From contig CM067064.1 of NCBI GenBank assembly GCA_033980235.1, forward strand, positions 7,740,501 to 7,804,500: a DNA stretch of 64,000 nucleotides, given 5' to 3'. Shown piece by piece: positions 40,201-54,093 of the stretch. The DNA comes from Diadema setosum. Lineage: Eukaryota; Echinodermata; Echinoidea; Diadematoida; Diadematidae. Every line of letters begins with the position of its first letter. The first letter of the stretch is position 1. The notes beneath the pieces were generated by a model. It saw only the letters and a list, made by a program, of their open reading frames with translations, made no database searches and had not been told where the DNA came from. The translations under genes were made by a program, and so were the position numbers.

Positions 40201-43200
40201 TCAAGTGTGTGTGTATGTGTGTGTGTAGGAGAGTATGTATTTTTATGATATAAACATGAAATCATATAATTATACATGCATTATTATGCTTATACAGCCG
40301 TATTAAAGTCAATGTCAGGAGAGAGAAAAAAAAACATGGGTTACGCAATGCCATATTCTGCCAATAACTCATTGTAAAATAAATTATTGGCAAGAAGGCA
40401 TTGCTCATTTTTCTCTTGATATAACTTCCGACAAGTATGTTTGTGCGTGCGCGCTTTGGTATGTATATATTATATCATGCACGGCCAAACTTAAATTGTT
40501 ATGAAAACGTTCATGCAACAAGGGGAGGGTACGTCATAGCCAGAGGGTTTGTGACTTGCCTCGTACAAGTTTAGACTTCGTCCTTCCAGACGAAAGTTTG
40601 CATCGCTCATGATGAGAAATCAGCAATACGTTTGACAGGATGTACTTTGAAAAGACCGGTTTTAACATTTCATGGATTTCACCATCATTTAGATTAGTGA
40701 GCTTTTGGCTACAGATCAGCAACTGAAATTCAGTTTGCTATATTGTTGTTGCGACGTCGGGCGTAAGTCAGGCGTAAGTCGGGCAAGCTCTGCGTCTGCC
40801 GGTTAAAACAAAAAGAAAGAAATGTCGTAAAAATTATGGGCAGCACTTGTATGTCTTGCAAGTGTTATCAGCAATCAAAATTCCTCTTTTCTTATACATT
40901 TCACACAATCTATGTGAATTAAAGTTCCAAACATTAGTTGATGCTATGTTTGGCAAACTTTAAGCATGGGGGGGGGGTGGAATAGTAAAGAGGGCTATTA
41001 TGACCAATGTTTACAAAGTACATGAGCAGACCTTGACTCTGTCAGTACGCCTGTCGTCTATGATGTTGCTGGTCCGGTTAATGTGAAGCGATATGCAGTG
41101 CCATCCTTTGTTCTTCCTGTTTCGTATTTAGAGTTGGTTCGTAGGAACAAAGTTACAAACTGTCATAGCAACGGGTGATGAACCTGTCCTCATTTCAGGA
41201 CATAAGGGAAACATCTGTCAATTTGAGTTCATGACTGAGCCGGACTTCTAATAGTCATGGCAACCATTCCTTCTCTAAACCGGTTGACCCCGCGGGGGTT
41301 GACCCGCGGCGGAGCAAGCACTTCCCTTATTTTGTTCTCCAGTCTTGACTTGTTATTTACACATACGAGTTGATGAAGCTAAAAAGTCCTGTGTGCTGGA
41401 ACACGTTAATGGCAATCAGGTACATTTCCATCTCCCAGCACTTTCCCTTCCCCTCCCCTCCACACGCCCTCCTCTCTTTCGCTCTCCATTTCTCCTTGAA
41501 TACAAGTTTCTCTTTGATGATGCCATAAGCTTGCGAAAGCGTATATAATTGAAAACGCAACGATGCTAAAATAAGCTATTGCTCCAGGATTACTGTTTTT
41601 AAGATGGGAGATATAGAGTTGATCTCCGTCTTTTAGTGCTTGGAACCCCTCGCAAGTACCTACGAACCCGACAGATTTCTAATCCAATACACCGATGAAA
41701 GTTTTCTGTTCTGTTAATGCCTTACTCGTTTTTCGGTTTTTTTGTTTCTATGAGGGTCTATAGCGTGGCTGCTAAAAAGTAAAGCCTATAAAGCGAATAA
41801 GTGCATGTCTGGAGCAAAAATGTCGACCCTTGTCGTTGATGTATGCCCTCCATTCGGTATGGCTGAACACATAATGCTTAATACAAGAGGCGCTGCCATA
41901 AGAAATCACAGCAGGTCTATCGTGCACCCATGCCTTTGAAAAACAGGGCGTGTCCGTATAAAGCTATCGTCACTGAATCACCGACCCATTTTTATCCATT
42001 GTCTGGTCCCAGGTTCCTCAGAAGTCTTAGTGTTCAATCGATGACAATGGATCGTGCATACCAGCCAGCAGGGCAGTAGGGCCAAGAGAGATTAACCTAA
42101 AGACAAATCTGTTCAAGGCACTATAAGACAATGGGCAAAATGTTCTCCACGCGTATATCGTTAAATTAGAATTTTAACCCCACGTTCGTATTTCCCACTT
42201 TTTCACTTTCAGCGTGTTTTCGCATAATTGAGGTACAGTGTCTACAATGTCTACCTACAAAAAAAAAAGAAAAATGAAAATCACGGTCAGACAGTGTGCG
42301 CGCACTTTTGACTTGGAGCGTAGCCCAGGCGCTCAAAAAGGGAGATTCTAATTTCTTCGTCTCTTCGCCTCTTCGCCTCTGTAACATGAAGATCTTTGTA
42401 ATTAAAAACTATAATAAATTTTTTTTGCTCCTTTATTCTTTTTGGAATTTACTCTTTATCTTCATGTTACCGAAAACAACTACAGGCTTTGCATGCATTG
42501 GAGACTTGCCAAAGGCTTTCCAGATCTACCAAGCAAGCATGGCGTAGCTCCGACTGCCATTCACCTCCTTGTACAAACACGTAATGTGTAACCAACAAAC
42601 AAAGACGAATCAATTGAGGGGACACCCCATTGCCCTCCAAACCTCCGACGTCACGGTATATGTCTTTTAAGTACTGGGGACTGGAGTTCAAATACTATTG
42701 ACTGAAATCTTAGATTATTTTTTGAATTATTTCTCATAAAATGGAAATAATGTAGGACAAAATTTGAAATTGAAAGTAATTTTATAAGTAAAGATTTGAC
42801 GTAAATATTCTAAGGGGAACGATAAACGCCAATAAATGTAAATAACAACAACTATTATTATTAGACATTAGCCACTCAGCTCTATATACAAAGGTATGCG
42901 TAACTCTCGACTCGCTCTTAGGAACTAGAAGGCACTTTACATCTCAATTTTTAACGTCGTTTCGTTAAACTTTCTTCAATTTGGGAGGTGGGTGAGGGGT
43001 CGATATTTTGAGGTTTGAGCTTAGAACAGTCAGCACCGCTTAAGAGTCGTGCAAGTGAAGTTACAAGCTGCATTGAGTTTTATTACGGAGCTCGTACCTT
43101 CTCTCTCCAAAAAGACAATGCAAGCTTCCGCCTGAATATTACAAAATACATGTCACGCATTACGAGTAAGCGACATGGCATTCATTCTTATTTATCCGTT

Positions 43201-46200
43201 GTAGTTTGTAGGAAGCCTAGCTGTAGGGCTGGTGTTGATGAGTAGGCTACTTGGCAAGGCCGTTCATCGGTCGCTAGGCTTCCAGAATGTAAAACTTGGA
43301 GTGCTTCCTAGTGAGGAAAAGAGGAAGAGTTCATTCAGCGGTTTCCCTTTGAGAGTTATGCTTCGTAGGTTACGCTGATTTTTCCCTCCGTACCTCAGAC
43401 GACAGCAAAATGTGATCTCTCAAAATACTTACCATTGGGTGCGGCGCACATTTTTTTGTTTTTGTTTTTGTTATAATATCGGGCTATCGTACATGTTCAG
43501 TATGTAGTCCTGCTCCGTTTTTTGTTTTGTTTTGTTTTTGTTTTTATTTTTGTTGTTAGTAATGCCTAATCCAGCCCACTTAACTCATTGCATAGCCCAT
43601 TGAATCATCTCTTTCTTTTTTTTTTTCTTTTTGCTTCATGGACCCTAAGTAACGGCCGACATAAGAAATACGAACGAGTCTAGACAGTACAAAATCTTGT
43701 GGGAATGGGTGTAGTGCTTGGCTATAGATAGGCTCGTGGGTGGGATAACGTTTGGGTCCATTTTAGCCTCATTATTACTATTATTGCAACCTGTAGCAGT
43801 CACTGATTGGTATTATCAATGCCATTAAAACGTACCTATTCTTCCACTAAGAGTGCACATTCCAGACGATTGTCAAGAGACACAGAAAAAGAAAACCCTT
43901 CAACTCAAACATACACATGTGTTAACCCTATAATCGTTCCTCTCCGCGTTTTAATAGTAGGCAAATCGTTAAGGCATCACGGGGATGGGGAATTGTATAT
44001 ACGGAACATTGCTGGCAGTGAAAAGAAAGTCCATTGTAAGCTCTGCACGCTGGATGCACAGTCTGTACGAAAATACAGCAGTGCGTCAGAGGAGGCCTAC
44101 ACAAGTTCCGTCAAAAAGAGACTTGCGGCTCTTTGCTTCTTACTGTCGGTCAACATTCTTTCTTTCACGTCACGTAAAAGAGACATGGCTCCGTATCTCA
44201 CTAGACGGAGCTGTATGCCCTATATGCATTGTGTATTCTATGTAGCCTATTGGTGTACAGGTTTCCAAACAGTTTTAGGACAGTTGTATCCAAACATGCA
44301 AACATAGACAATGGATTGACAGGCAAACGCAATCATGTGATAGGCTGGTAATGTTCACTCCCTTTATCTTCTCCTTTCCCTTTCTTTTTCATCTCTCCCT
44401 TCCTCTCCCTCTCTCTATCTCTCCCTCCCCCGCCCCGCCCTCTCTCTCTCTTTCCTGTGTCTCCAAAATCACTGCCCTTTTTCTAGGAGATCTTTTCTCT
44501 GGGAATCATTTCCCACTTTTCCTTTCATTCCATCAGTTTCTTTTCATTCTGCACAGGTGCAAAAATCCACCATACATTGATCACACGGCCACACCAGTCT
44601 AGATTTGTTTTGTCCATGCCACTTCATGTTTATTCATTTAATTATCATTATTTTTTATCTTGGTACATTCGAAATGAAGGAAAATGGGTAAGGGATGAGT
44701 GAGGAAGTATACAGAGAGAATCTGTCATTCAAAAACAGAGCTGACAACTCTCTCTTCTTTCTTCTTATTCTCTTCTTATCCTTTTTTTCTCTTTGCATAA
44801 TACTAGTAACAAAGTAAAAAGAGCTGAATTGCATAATATTCGCAGGAAAATCATCTTATAAACTTTGATATAATAATCATTACCAAGCAAGTCATCATTT
44901 AATATCGTCAATCCAGTCAATTTTTTTTACATCAACAATCTCGAGTACTGCACTGCTGTACCATTATGTAATAGCTCCGAGCACTACATGTGTATAAGAA
45001 AATTACTCAAGACACATGAGAAGAATTGGGATTATTCTACATGATAGTTATTTTTAGCTGCCCAGTATTGAGTATCCATGGTGGCTCTTACAATGAACAG
45101 CTTTAGCAGCCAGACTGCTAAAAATAAACTGTATTGTTGAGGCTTTACATATGACTGTTATCGTTGTTTTTTTAACACTAATTCTCAGGTATGGGTGAGC
45201 TTTGTACACTGACACTGTGTACTGTAGGCCCGTTGACTTGAACATATTCACTGCATTGGTCTTAGTGTACAAACTCCAGCAAAGAACAGCATTTTTATTT
45301 AAACTGTAGAATAACATACATTTTTGGTGAGATTCTCTTTAAGGCAGTGTTCATGTGATAACATGCTTTATTATTCTCCTTTTGTCAAGTGGAACCAGTG
45401 ATCTTTCATGCATGATCAAATGCACAGTACACCACTCTTTGCTCCAAGACAGGTAATGCTGTAAACAAGGGTTTACAGGCCATTGTCATAGGATGTTAAT
45501 TTGTCTACTACTGTATTTCATTTATGATATCTGGAATTCTTCATCTCCATTACAGGAAACTGTGTAGTGAACATTAATTGTTATCAAATGAGCTACCTTG
45601 TTACCACTGTGAGGCATTCCTCTGCACCTTCAATGCTTATACAGTAGTGACATTTTCATGTGTCAATCTGAGAGCACTAGAAACCAAACACACTTGTACA
45701 TTATGAACACAAGTTGATCTACTAGCAATATAAAAAACTACCTTGCCTCCTCCATTTTGGACAGTGTGTCTACTTCCCATGTTGTACCAGTGCACAATGT
45801 ATGGCATGGGCTATCTCTGGAGTTGGCTTTAATCATCAGAATCGGACAGGCCTTGTCTATAGCATCTTCCATTCATCTGCTAAGGCATAATGATTATGCA
45901 ACACATCTGTATCTAACAGGTCTTTAACCTCTTAGAGGGGAAAATTATTTATGGAAGGTAGCTGGTCCAGGACCTACAAACCATCTTCCCAGTAGGAAAT
46001 GAATCACTTTTTTGTGTTTCTTTTTCTTCAAACACTGATCAGCTTTATATATTTTTTTTTTTGTGTGTCCCTGATATGAGACAGAGCCAGTTCATGGAAT
46101 CTCCATTCACTCAAGTCTCAGCAAATGCTCTGACAAAGAAAGCAGAGCACAAAAGCATTTACATCATCTCTTAAAATTTGTGTGTCCCTTCTGCAACCCT

Positions 46201-46949
46201 GAAAATGAGATCCCTTTCACAGGCTGGTATATTGTAGAGACGCACATTCTCAAGTAACATGGGATTAGCATTTAATTCCTTAAAAAAAAAAAAAAAAACT
46301 ACAACAACTCTTGAGATGTACTATATGTACCATTAGACCTCATATACAATGCTGGGAGACATTTTTCTTCAACCATGTACAAATTTGTGACATTTGCAGA
46401 AGGGAAATATTCAATAACAGTCTTCACCCTGTGCCATTAGAACATGATCTGAAGTGACCCAAACTGCAATGTCTTTAGGAAATCTTCAACTGTGCCCTCA
46501 AGACAACACAAACTAAATACATGTATCATCAAAGCAAGGCATAGAACTTCACACGATCTCTTAGAAAAAAAAAAAGAAAAAAAGCTGCAGGCGTCACATT
46601 ACGCAACATCCTGAAAGCAACTGGTGACAGCTGTTCTTTCAGTTTTGTACAAATCTTTATGGAGCCATGTACTTCTTGTGTCTCTCCCTCTTTTAACTCT
46701 CAACATATACATAAATTTGGTAGAGAGAAGTAAAACTACATATCAAAAGCTCAGCAGTAAAACCCTATGAACTCTTTTGAAACGATGCAGAGCATACTTA
46801 GTCTTTGTACTATGATGGTATTTAATCTCTTCCTCGATCAAATATGGAGGATCTCACTACAAATGCAACGTCCAGCCTATGAGGATAATCGAGCCGGTCT
46901 GGGGTAGAGTCGCAAGGGAAGGGGGTGGTCATCTAGGGCTTAACCGTCA
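40201..46949. other. Gene-free stretch; may include the 3'UTR of the CSN1 gene
   Basis: Nothing recognisable from 40201 to about 44620 apart from a CT-rich tract near 44400-44460. If the candidate terminal exon at 46950-47018 is real, the region from 46949 downwards is its 3'UTR. Minus-strand AATAAA words occur at 45372-45367, 45299-45294 and 44634-44629, but I cannot choose between them. Confidence 0.35.
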
Positions 46950-47018
46950 TCATCGTGTCGACGGGGCTATTCCACTTCCAACGGCTACACCTTCTGATGC
47001 GCTAGAACTGTCCTGTAG
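46950..47018 (-). CDS. Candidate terminal exon, possibly of CSN1
   Basis: After a good acceptor on the minus strand (TTTTTCTTTGTAG) comes an open frame LQDSSSASEGVAVGSG and a TGA at 46952-46950. The Ser/Gly-rich, charged-then-neutral tail looks like a real C-terminus. The acceptor gives phase 0, matching the phase-0 end of the CSN1 exon at 60974-61021, and no other gene is recognised between them. The 14-kb gap includes a 5-kb retrotransposon. It could instead end an unrelated gene; vertebrate CSN1 tails differ and offer no direct match. Confidence 0.4.
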   Translation of the reverse strand, partial: LQDSSSASEGVAVGSGIAPSTR

Positions 47019-49236
47019 CTACAAAGAAAAAAAAAACACAACAAACACATACTCAGCATCATTAAAGCATGGCATTACTTGATACGCTTTGACACATGAA
47101 AAAAATGAGTACATTCATCAGCTGGTAGACAGGCAATACAAAAATGGAATAGCTTCTTTGCATTCAGAATATAACGTTGCAGCACATTTTCTAATTTCTA
47201 TATTCCTCAGGAGTGTTTGCTACAACAGAGGTACTTTATTGTCCGTCACCATCATCATCATTATCATCATCAAACCCTTGTATCAGAATGCAAGTGATAA
47301 TTAAAATGTATGGATAAAATATCTTAATATCACGTCATTTAGCACCGCTGTCAATGAGTTGTCACTATGAATGTCTAAATCACAGAGTCCCCATTCTGGA
47401 AACACATGAATGACCAAATGATAACATGATATTCTAGAATAATCAGGTTTTTATGATATCATGAATGTGAAGATTGGTCATCATTACTGATAACCCGACA
47501 TACAATTCCACTGTATCTGCTTTGTTTCATTTGCAGTGACAAAACTTTTTATGTACAGACATATTGGTACTATGTGACAAATGAGATGAACAATGCCTCA
47601 AAGACTGATAACACGATACATTACAATATAGGACTGTGGGGTCACATTTGCAAATAATATTAGTACGTGTAATAGCACAAAGAAGCAATGGGATGCAATC
47701 CACATAGCCATATGGATGTGGACAAAAAGGTCAAATAAAATACATATTCAAATCAAGGCATCAACTTTTCAGGCAACATTTAAATAAAAGTAAATGAGAA
47801 CAGATATTTATTTTCATTCAGTTCCACAACAATAAAAAGCACATGCCTACAGCATAGTCGTGATATGACCATAACTTGATGAATGCATCATATACCAGGT
47901 ATGGTGTACTCAAAACTTGCTTATAGCCTATTGGGCTTCCACAGTTCCTGCCATTAACATCTTTACTACTTTCAACGATATATTTGTGCTAATTATATAT
48001 GGGCAAACTGGTGTACTGGTATTGACAGACTTAATGCTTTCAATCCAGGACACAGGATCCACTGACTGTGCACGATTTCAATGACAACTACAATCCTAAA
48101 GAAAAGTTTGAGAATATCGGCAATTCTTGGGGGTATTATTTAGCCCAACAGATTACTAACTCCTTCTTCCAACAAGTGTTTGACTTGTGTGTGTGTGTGT
48201 TTCTTTGTTTTGCTGTTGTTGTTGTGTTGTGTGTGTGCATGGTTGATTTTGTATGTGTACGCCCACTACTGCCTAAAACTAGGTAGAACACAAAACACTG
48301 AAAAGGTGGGGGGGGGGGGGTGGAGGATCAAGGAATCTTACGTATCACGCCTTATTACGAGAAATCTATTATATGGCACACTCCGGTGATTATCTCGAGC
48401 ATGATACGAGTCAAGGAATTCCCTGTCACTGAGAGACCCTGTTCTGCCAACAAATTTGCTCAAAGTGCCTTCATAACGAGCATATCAGGGCAGCCCCTGT
48501 AACAGTTCAGTTGTTTTGTGAATTCAATTGCCTCCTGCTGGTTTCTTAATACACCAGATCTCTGCAAAGAGTATTAAGCAAGATCTACAAACCACTTCCG
48601 AGTTTTATTCTATTTTATGTGTTTGTTTTTTTGGTGTGTGTTTGTTTGTTCGTTTCAAATGCCAGCATTCATGGACAAGACGTCTATCCTACCACCCAAA
48701 TCCCTCCCCCCCCCCCCCCCCACATACACACATACAAACACCCACTTTGGGATGCTACCATAGCATCCTTCACTTGACGATTTGAGAATATCTTGTGGGC
48801 ATCGCCTTGGCTAATAGACGGCTTACTAGAAGATGACCTAAAACTGATGGAAGGCTAAAATAGGAACGGAGGACACAGACGGCAGGGTTCATGTAAGACA
48901 GGATGCTATGTAGCAAGGCTTGTAAAGAAAGAGTTGGTGACCGTCTAGTAAATGTCACTTGTAACATGATGCAGTAACCTGTACATAGTGAAACATGGAA
49001 GAAATGCATCCCACACTATACTGTTATAACACAGAGGGATCAGCAATGGTTGAGAAAAAGTACCTGTTCCTTCACATAGATGTGTTTGAAAATGTGTTTT
49101 GAAATGGTATCTGCAGCTGTGTGATGTAACATAGCATCATTTCATTTTACGTGATGGTACGGTATATACCACAGCAGAAACAATTAAGTTCTTTCATTGG
49201 TTTCATTCATTGCTGCTAGTAAATGTTCCATCACAT
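47019..49236. other. Presumed last CSN1 intron, proximal part
   Basis: AT-rich with a short CAT-type run near 47246-47270, GT runs near 48186-48235 and a C run near 48708-48721. No gene recognised. Confidence 0.4.
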
Positions 49237-49541
49237 TGGCCCGAATTCACGAAGGTGGTACAAATGAGACCATGGTTTAAACCATGGACAAAAACCATGG
49301 AGCGCCAAGTGTCGCACGGAATATTTTGTTACGAAATTGGTCATTTTGTCGACAAAATGACCATTTCGTTCACGAAATTATCATTTCGTGGACAAAATGT
49401 TCATTTAGTTACAAAATGTTGTCATTTTGTTACAAAATAATCATTTCATCGACAAAATGACTGATTTCGTAACGAAATATTCTGTGCGACAATTGGCGCT
49501 CCATGGTTTTTGTCCATGGTGTAAACCATGGTTTCATTTGT
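49237..49541. mobile_element. Foldback MITE, left part (interrupted by a retrotransposon)
   Basis: Starts with TGGCCCGAATTCACGAAGGT. The complementary end of the element is at 54493-54520 (28-bp perfect terminal repeat). Inside, 49261-49337 and about 49464-49540 are complementary arms of 77 bp with about five mismatches, and the loop is made of TCATTTTGT/ACAAAATGA words in both senses. The right arm stops at CATTTG, exactly where the retrotransposon begins. Reconnected length about 330 bp; no coding capacity. Confidence 0.85.
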
Positions 49542-50011
49542 TTTTTTTAAGTGACAAGTTGCTTGACAGCTCTAACAACTCTTAACGACAGCTCTGAAAA
49601 TTTGACTTGTATTTTCACTCTATATCACCAAAATGTGATATCTTTCTGGAGCATATATATCTGTTGCACCTGGAGAATGAATTGTGGTAGTTTTTGAAGC
49701 TTATCTCGAATCCTCTGCCTCATCTTGCCATATCCTTCAAACTTCCCGAACTGGGTGTCACTGGAGTTATTCCACTTCTAGTCCCACGAACTGGATATCT
49801 TGCTGGGCAATTTGTAAGTTGAACAGTACCAGTACCATTTCAGTGCATGTTCCACTTGCATACTCACCTTATTCGCTCAACCATGCCTTGAAGATCTTTG
49901 TATCTAACAGACTTCGAATACTGTGCATACCAGAGTACTTACCTGAATAGCAGTGTCGATCTTTCAATGCATCTTTGATGAGGTGAGTGTCACTGAAAAC
50001 ATCTAGGCCAA

Positions 50012-50746
50012 ATGGCAGTCACAAGAACAACAAAGAACCTTGTGAAAGAACTCTTGACAGATGACGAAGTCTGGTCCACAATCAAGGAGGCAGTGACCGA
50101 GATAATCACAAAGAAACTATGTGAACTTAGTGATCGTCTGGAAAAACAGGAGGGACTCATCATGGACCTGCAAACAAAAGTGGTGGAATCTGAGAAAGAA
50201 ATTGCAGCATTGAAGACAAAGGAAGTGCAAAACAAAGATGCCATCTCAAATCTACACTCACAGTTGAATAACCTGGAGCAGTATTCTCGCCGGAATTGTC
50301 TCCGTATTCATGGTGTCCCAGAAAATGCGCAGGAGAGGACGGACGACGTTGTTCTTCGCATCGCCAATAACAACCTGGGAATTGGCCTTCAACAAGGAGA
50401 CATTGATCGATGTCATCGCATCAGTCGTCGCCACCCACCACCTGATGGTACTACACCCAAACCGCGTGCGATCATCGTCAAACTGGCATCGTATCGTCAT
50501 CGACAGGCCCTACTGAGAAACAGAAAAAAACTAAAGGAACAAAAAAGCGGAATCAGCATATATGAGGATCTTACTGACACGAATCGTGCACTTCTCTGGG
50601 ATGCCTTCGCTGAAATGAAAAGACCAAATACAAAGGTCCTGTCAGCTTGGACCATTGACGGCAGGGTCACCATTTCCATGAGGGCATCAAATGGGAAAAC
50701 AATCACAAAAAGAATCTACAGCAAGATTGACTTGCAAAAGCTCTGA
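50012..50746 (+). CDS. Retrotransposon ORF1: coiled-coil RNA-binding protein
   Basis: 244 residues, intact. Residues ~25-95 form a long coiled coil rich in Lys, Glu and Leu heptads (CELSDRLEKQEGLIMDLQTK). It is followed by an RRM-like region starting RRNCLRIHGVPENAQERTDD and a basic C-terminal domain ending near ISMRASNGKTITKRIYSKID. This is the layout of L1 ORF1p-type proteins, which trimerise and bind the element's RNA. No zinc knuckle is visible. The start codon is the first ATG of the open frame. Confidence 0.88.
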   Translation: MAVTRTTKNLVKELLTDDEVWSTIKEAVTEIITKKLCELSDRLEKQEGLIMDLQTKVVESEKEIAALKTKEVQNKDAISNLHSQLNNLEQYSRRNCLRIHGVPENAQERTDDVVLRIANNNLGIGLQQGDIDRCHRISRRHPPPDGTTPKPRAIIVKLASYRHRQALLRNRKKLKEQKSGISIYEDLTDTNRALLWDAFAEMKRPNTKVLSAWTIDGRVTISMRASNGKTITKRIYSKIDLQKL

Positions 50747-51055
50747 AGATCCACCCAACATAATATGAAGTAATTAATAGATTGCCGATTCTATGTAAAC
50801 CCGGTTCTGATGATTGATTTCTTATATATATGTTTGACAATATAAACGATCCGAACTTAAATACTACCACTTATATCTTACAAGTCTAGTGTCTAATGAA
50901 ATAATTGAATGGTGATTTCTCAGGTGTTTCTTTGCTCTCGACTACAATCATAATACGATCTAGGTTTATACCATTTTAATTTTTGCGTTGTTTTTCTTTG
51001 TTTTCCTCAATTTGTCAATAGTGTGATAGTTATTTCAACCATTCTGTAGTTATGT

Positions 51056-54000
51056 TTGTATTTTTGTTGTTTCATTGTAATGTCCAGTAAGAATAATTAC
51101 CGTCATTTTCAGCGCCTTGACAATGTTGATTTAAGTATTCTTAAGGATTATCTAACTCCTTCTGACTCTGAGGAGAATGTCTACTCGCAGGGATATTTCA
51201 CAATTGATGAATTTAATAAGTTTCTAGATAGTAATTTTGAATTCAAACAACGTCATGATAAGATATTTTGCGTACATGTAAATACCCGCAGTTTGTGTCA
51301 TAACTATGATGAGGTTACATTGTTTTTAGACTCTTTATCTGTTCAACCCTCTATCGTAGGCATAACTGAAACATGGTTTCATAAGAATATTCCATTGTCT
51401 TTGTATAATATTGATAATTATAAATTTGAGGAAAATCATAGAAAAACTAAGCGTGGAGGAGGAGTTGGTGTGTATGTATTAAATGATATAGAATGTAAGA
51501 GACGCGTTGATTTAGATGTAAACAACGATTTCATTGAAAGTATTTTTGTGGAAATTGAAAATTATAAGAGTTCGTTAATAGCTGGTGTTGTTTACCGACC
51601 TCCAAATCAAAGTACTGATGAGTTTCGTTTTTACTTATCTCATATCTTAGACGTTGTACATAACGAAAAGAAAATATTATATTTGATGGGTGATTTTAAC
51701 ATAAATTTATTGAATGCTGGGAAAGTGCAAGATGTTAATGAATTTTTAGATATGTTGATGTTGTACTCCCTGTTCCCTTCAGTACAATGCCCCACGCGAA
51801 TCACAAAACAAACTGCCACTCTTTTGGATAATGTACTTACAAATGACACTTGTGTTATTCATTCAGGAGCCCTTTTTACAGATATATCTGATCATTTACC
51901 CGTATTTTGTATTTCTGATAATAGCATCAAGTCCCAAAGCAAGACAATTTATGAAAAGCGGGATATCAATGAGACCACTATCACTCTGTGTGTACGTATG
52001 ATGGAGAATGTGGAATGGTCACCTGACGCAAATGATGTTGATAGTATGTATAATGATTTTTTGATTAAGTTTTCAAATGTTTACAATTTTTGTTTTCCTA
52101 AAAGGGTGTGTTACAAAAAAGAACTTAAGAAAGGTAAACCATGGATAACATATGAAATTCGTAAGTTGTGTAAAAGAAAGTGCCGTTTGTATAGATTATT
52201 TGTAAAGAATCCGAGTGAACATCATGAGACTGTGTATAAGAGATGTCGAAACAAAGTTACAAATATGATTAAACTTGCCAAAAAACAATATTATGTCGGA
52301 CAGTTAAACAAATGTAATGGAAGTACAAAACAAACTTGGAATATTATAAATAAAGCAATGGGTAAAGAAAATAACACATTCAAGTGCAATGGAATATTAA
52401 AGAATTGTGAGAAAGTATCTGATAAGAAAGAAATATGTGATGTTATGAATAAGTACTTCGTTGATATCGGATATGATTTGAATTCAAAGTTTACACTAGA
52501 TGTTACTGATAATTTCATGCAATATGTGAAAGTAAATGAACGCACTATTTATTTTAACCCTGTTACTGGGAAAGAAATTATAGACATAGTCTGTAACTTA
52601 AAATCAATTACCAGTGCCGGATATGATGATATTCACATAAAAGTTGTAAAGAGAGTTATACATGTGATAGCAAAACGTTTGAGTTTGATATTTAATAAGT
52701 GTCTTGAATTTGGTATTTTCCCAGAAAATATGAAAATTGCTAGGGTGATTCCTGTGTATAAAAGTGGAAGCCCGGAACTCGTTTTTAATTATCGGCCAAT
52801 TTCAGTCTTGCCAGTATTTTCAAAAATATTAGAAAAGTGTATATACAATCGTCTTTTTAATTTTCTTACACAGTGCAATATAATACATGAAAATCAATAT
52901 GGTTTTAGGCCGGGGCACTCCACATCATCTGCAATGGTGAATTTTGTGCATGAAGTTGTGACTGCGATTGAGAATAAAGAATATATGATTGGTGTATTTC
53001 TTGATTTAAGTAAGGCGTTCGACACGCTTGATCATAGTATATTGGTACATAAATTATATGCATATGGAATTAGAGGATTACCATTACAATTACTTAAGAG
53101 TTATTTGTGTGAACGTAAACAATATGTAAGCATCTGCAATGATAAATCATTTAATTTAGGCATAAGATGTGGAGTGCCCCAGGGCTCTATTTTGGGGCCT
53201 TTACTATTTTTGTTATATATCAATGACATTTTCAATGTTTCTGAAATTTTAAAGCTTATTCTTTTTGCCGATGATACAAGCATATTTTTTTCACACAAGA
53301 ATATTTTAGAGTTACAAATTATTTTGAATCAAGAACTTACTCTGATGACAAAGTGGTTTTATTCAAATAAACTTACAATTAATGTTCAAAAACTAATTAT
53401 ATGTTATTTACCAAGAGAAAATGTAATATCGATAATTTTTCTGTCAATATCTGTGCCTCTCAGGTAAAACGTGTGTCGGCTTTGAAGTTTTTAGGATTAA
53501 TACTGGATGGAAATGTTACCTGGAATGCTCATGTAAATAACGTCTGTAATGTGTTGGCAAAGAATATTGGTGTTATGTATAAATTAAAGTCAATGCCTAA
53601 AGTGTTTTTAAAAATGATTTATAATTCAATTGTTTTACCACATTTGTCATACGGGATCATAATTTGGGGCAATGCATCAAAAACCCAGTTGAACAGAGTT
53701 TGTGTCTTGCAAAAACGTGCAATACGTATTGTACACCATGCTTCATATCTTGCCCATTCAAAACCAATCTTTCATTTGTATAAGATGCTGCAATTTTATG
53801 ATATTTATCTTTTACAGTTGGGTATTTTTATGTATCTATGTTACAAAAAGTTACTTCCAGAATCCCTTTTAGATTATTTTTCGCTGAACAGCACTATTCA
53901 TAATTACGGAACAAGAAATTCTGAAAACTATCATTTATATCACATGCGCACCTCATTTTTTAAAAATTCAGTTATATATCAGGGTCCTCATATATGGTAT

Positions 54001-54093
54001 TCTATCCCTAGAGAAATTAAAGCATCAAAATCTATAAATACTTTCAAAATCAAATATAAACACTTTTTACTGGAAGATTACAAACATAGTTAA
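51056..54093 (+). pseudogene. Retrotransposon ORF2: endonuclease/reverse transcriptase with one frameshift
   Basis: The first open part (51056-53467, 803 residues) has an AP-type endonuclease with HVNTRSL, ITETWF, VVYRPP, MGDFNIN and SDHLP, then a reverse transcriptase with NYRPISVLP, YGFRPGHST, FLDLSKAFDTLDH, GVPQGSILGPLLF and the catalytic FADD. The frame then changes at a run of five A residues (53388-53392), and the C-terminal part continues in the frame open to 54093 (VSALKFLGLILDG, IVLPHLSYGIIIWGNAS). All catalytic motifs lie upstream of the break. The single frameshift suggests a young insertion or a homopolymer sequencing error. The start codon is uncertain; several ATGs are available. 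Confidence 0.88.

Noticed and set aside
43807..44307. Plus-strand open frame of 166 codons
   Set aside because: The translation shows no recognisable domain, has low-complexity and cysteine-poor composition, overlaps another open frame, and has no exon or neighbour support. Probably chance.
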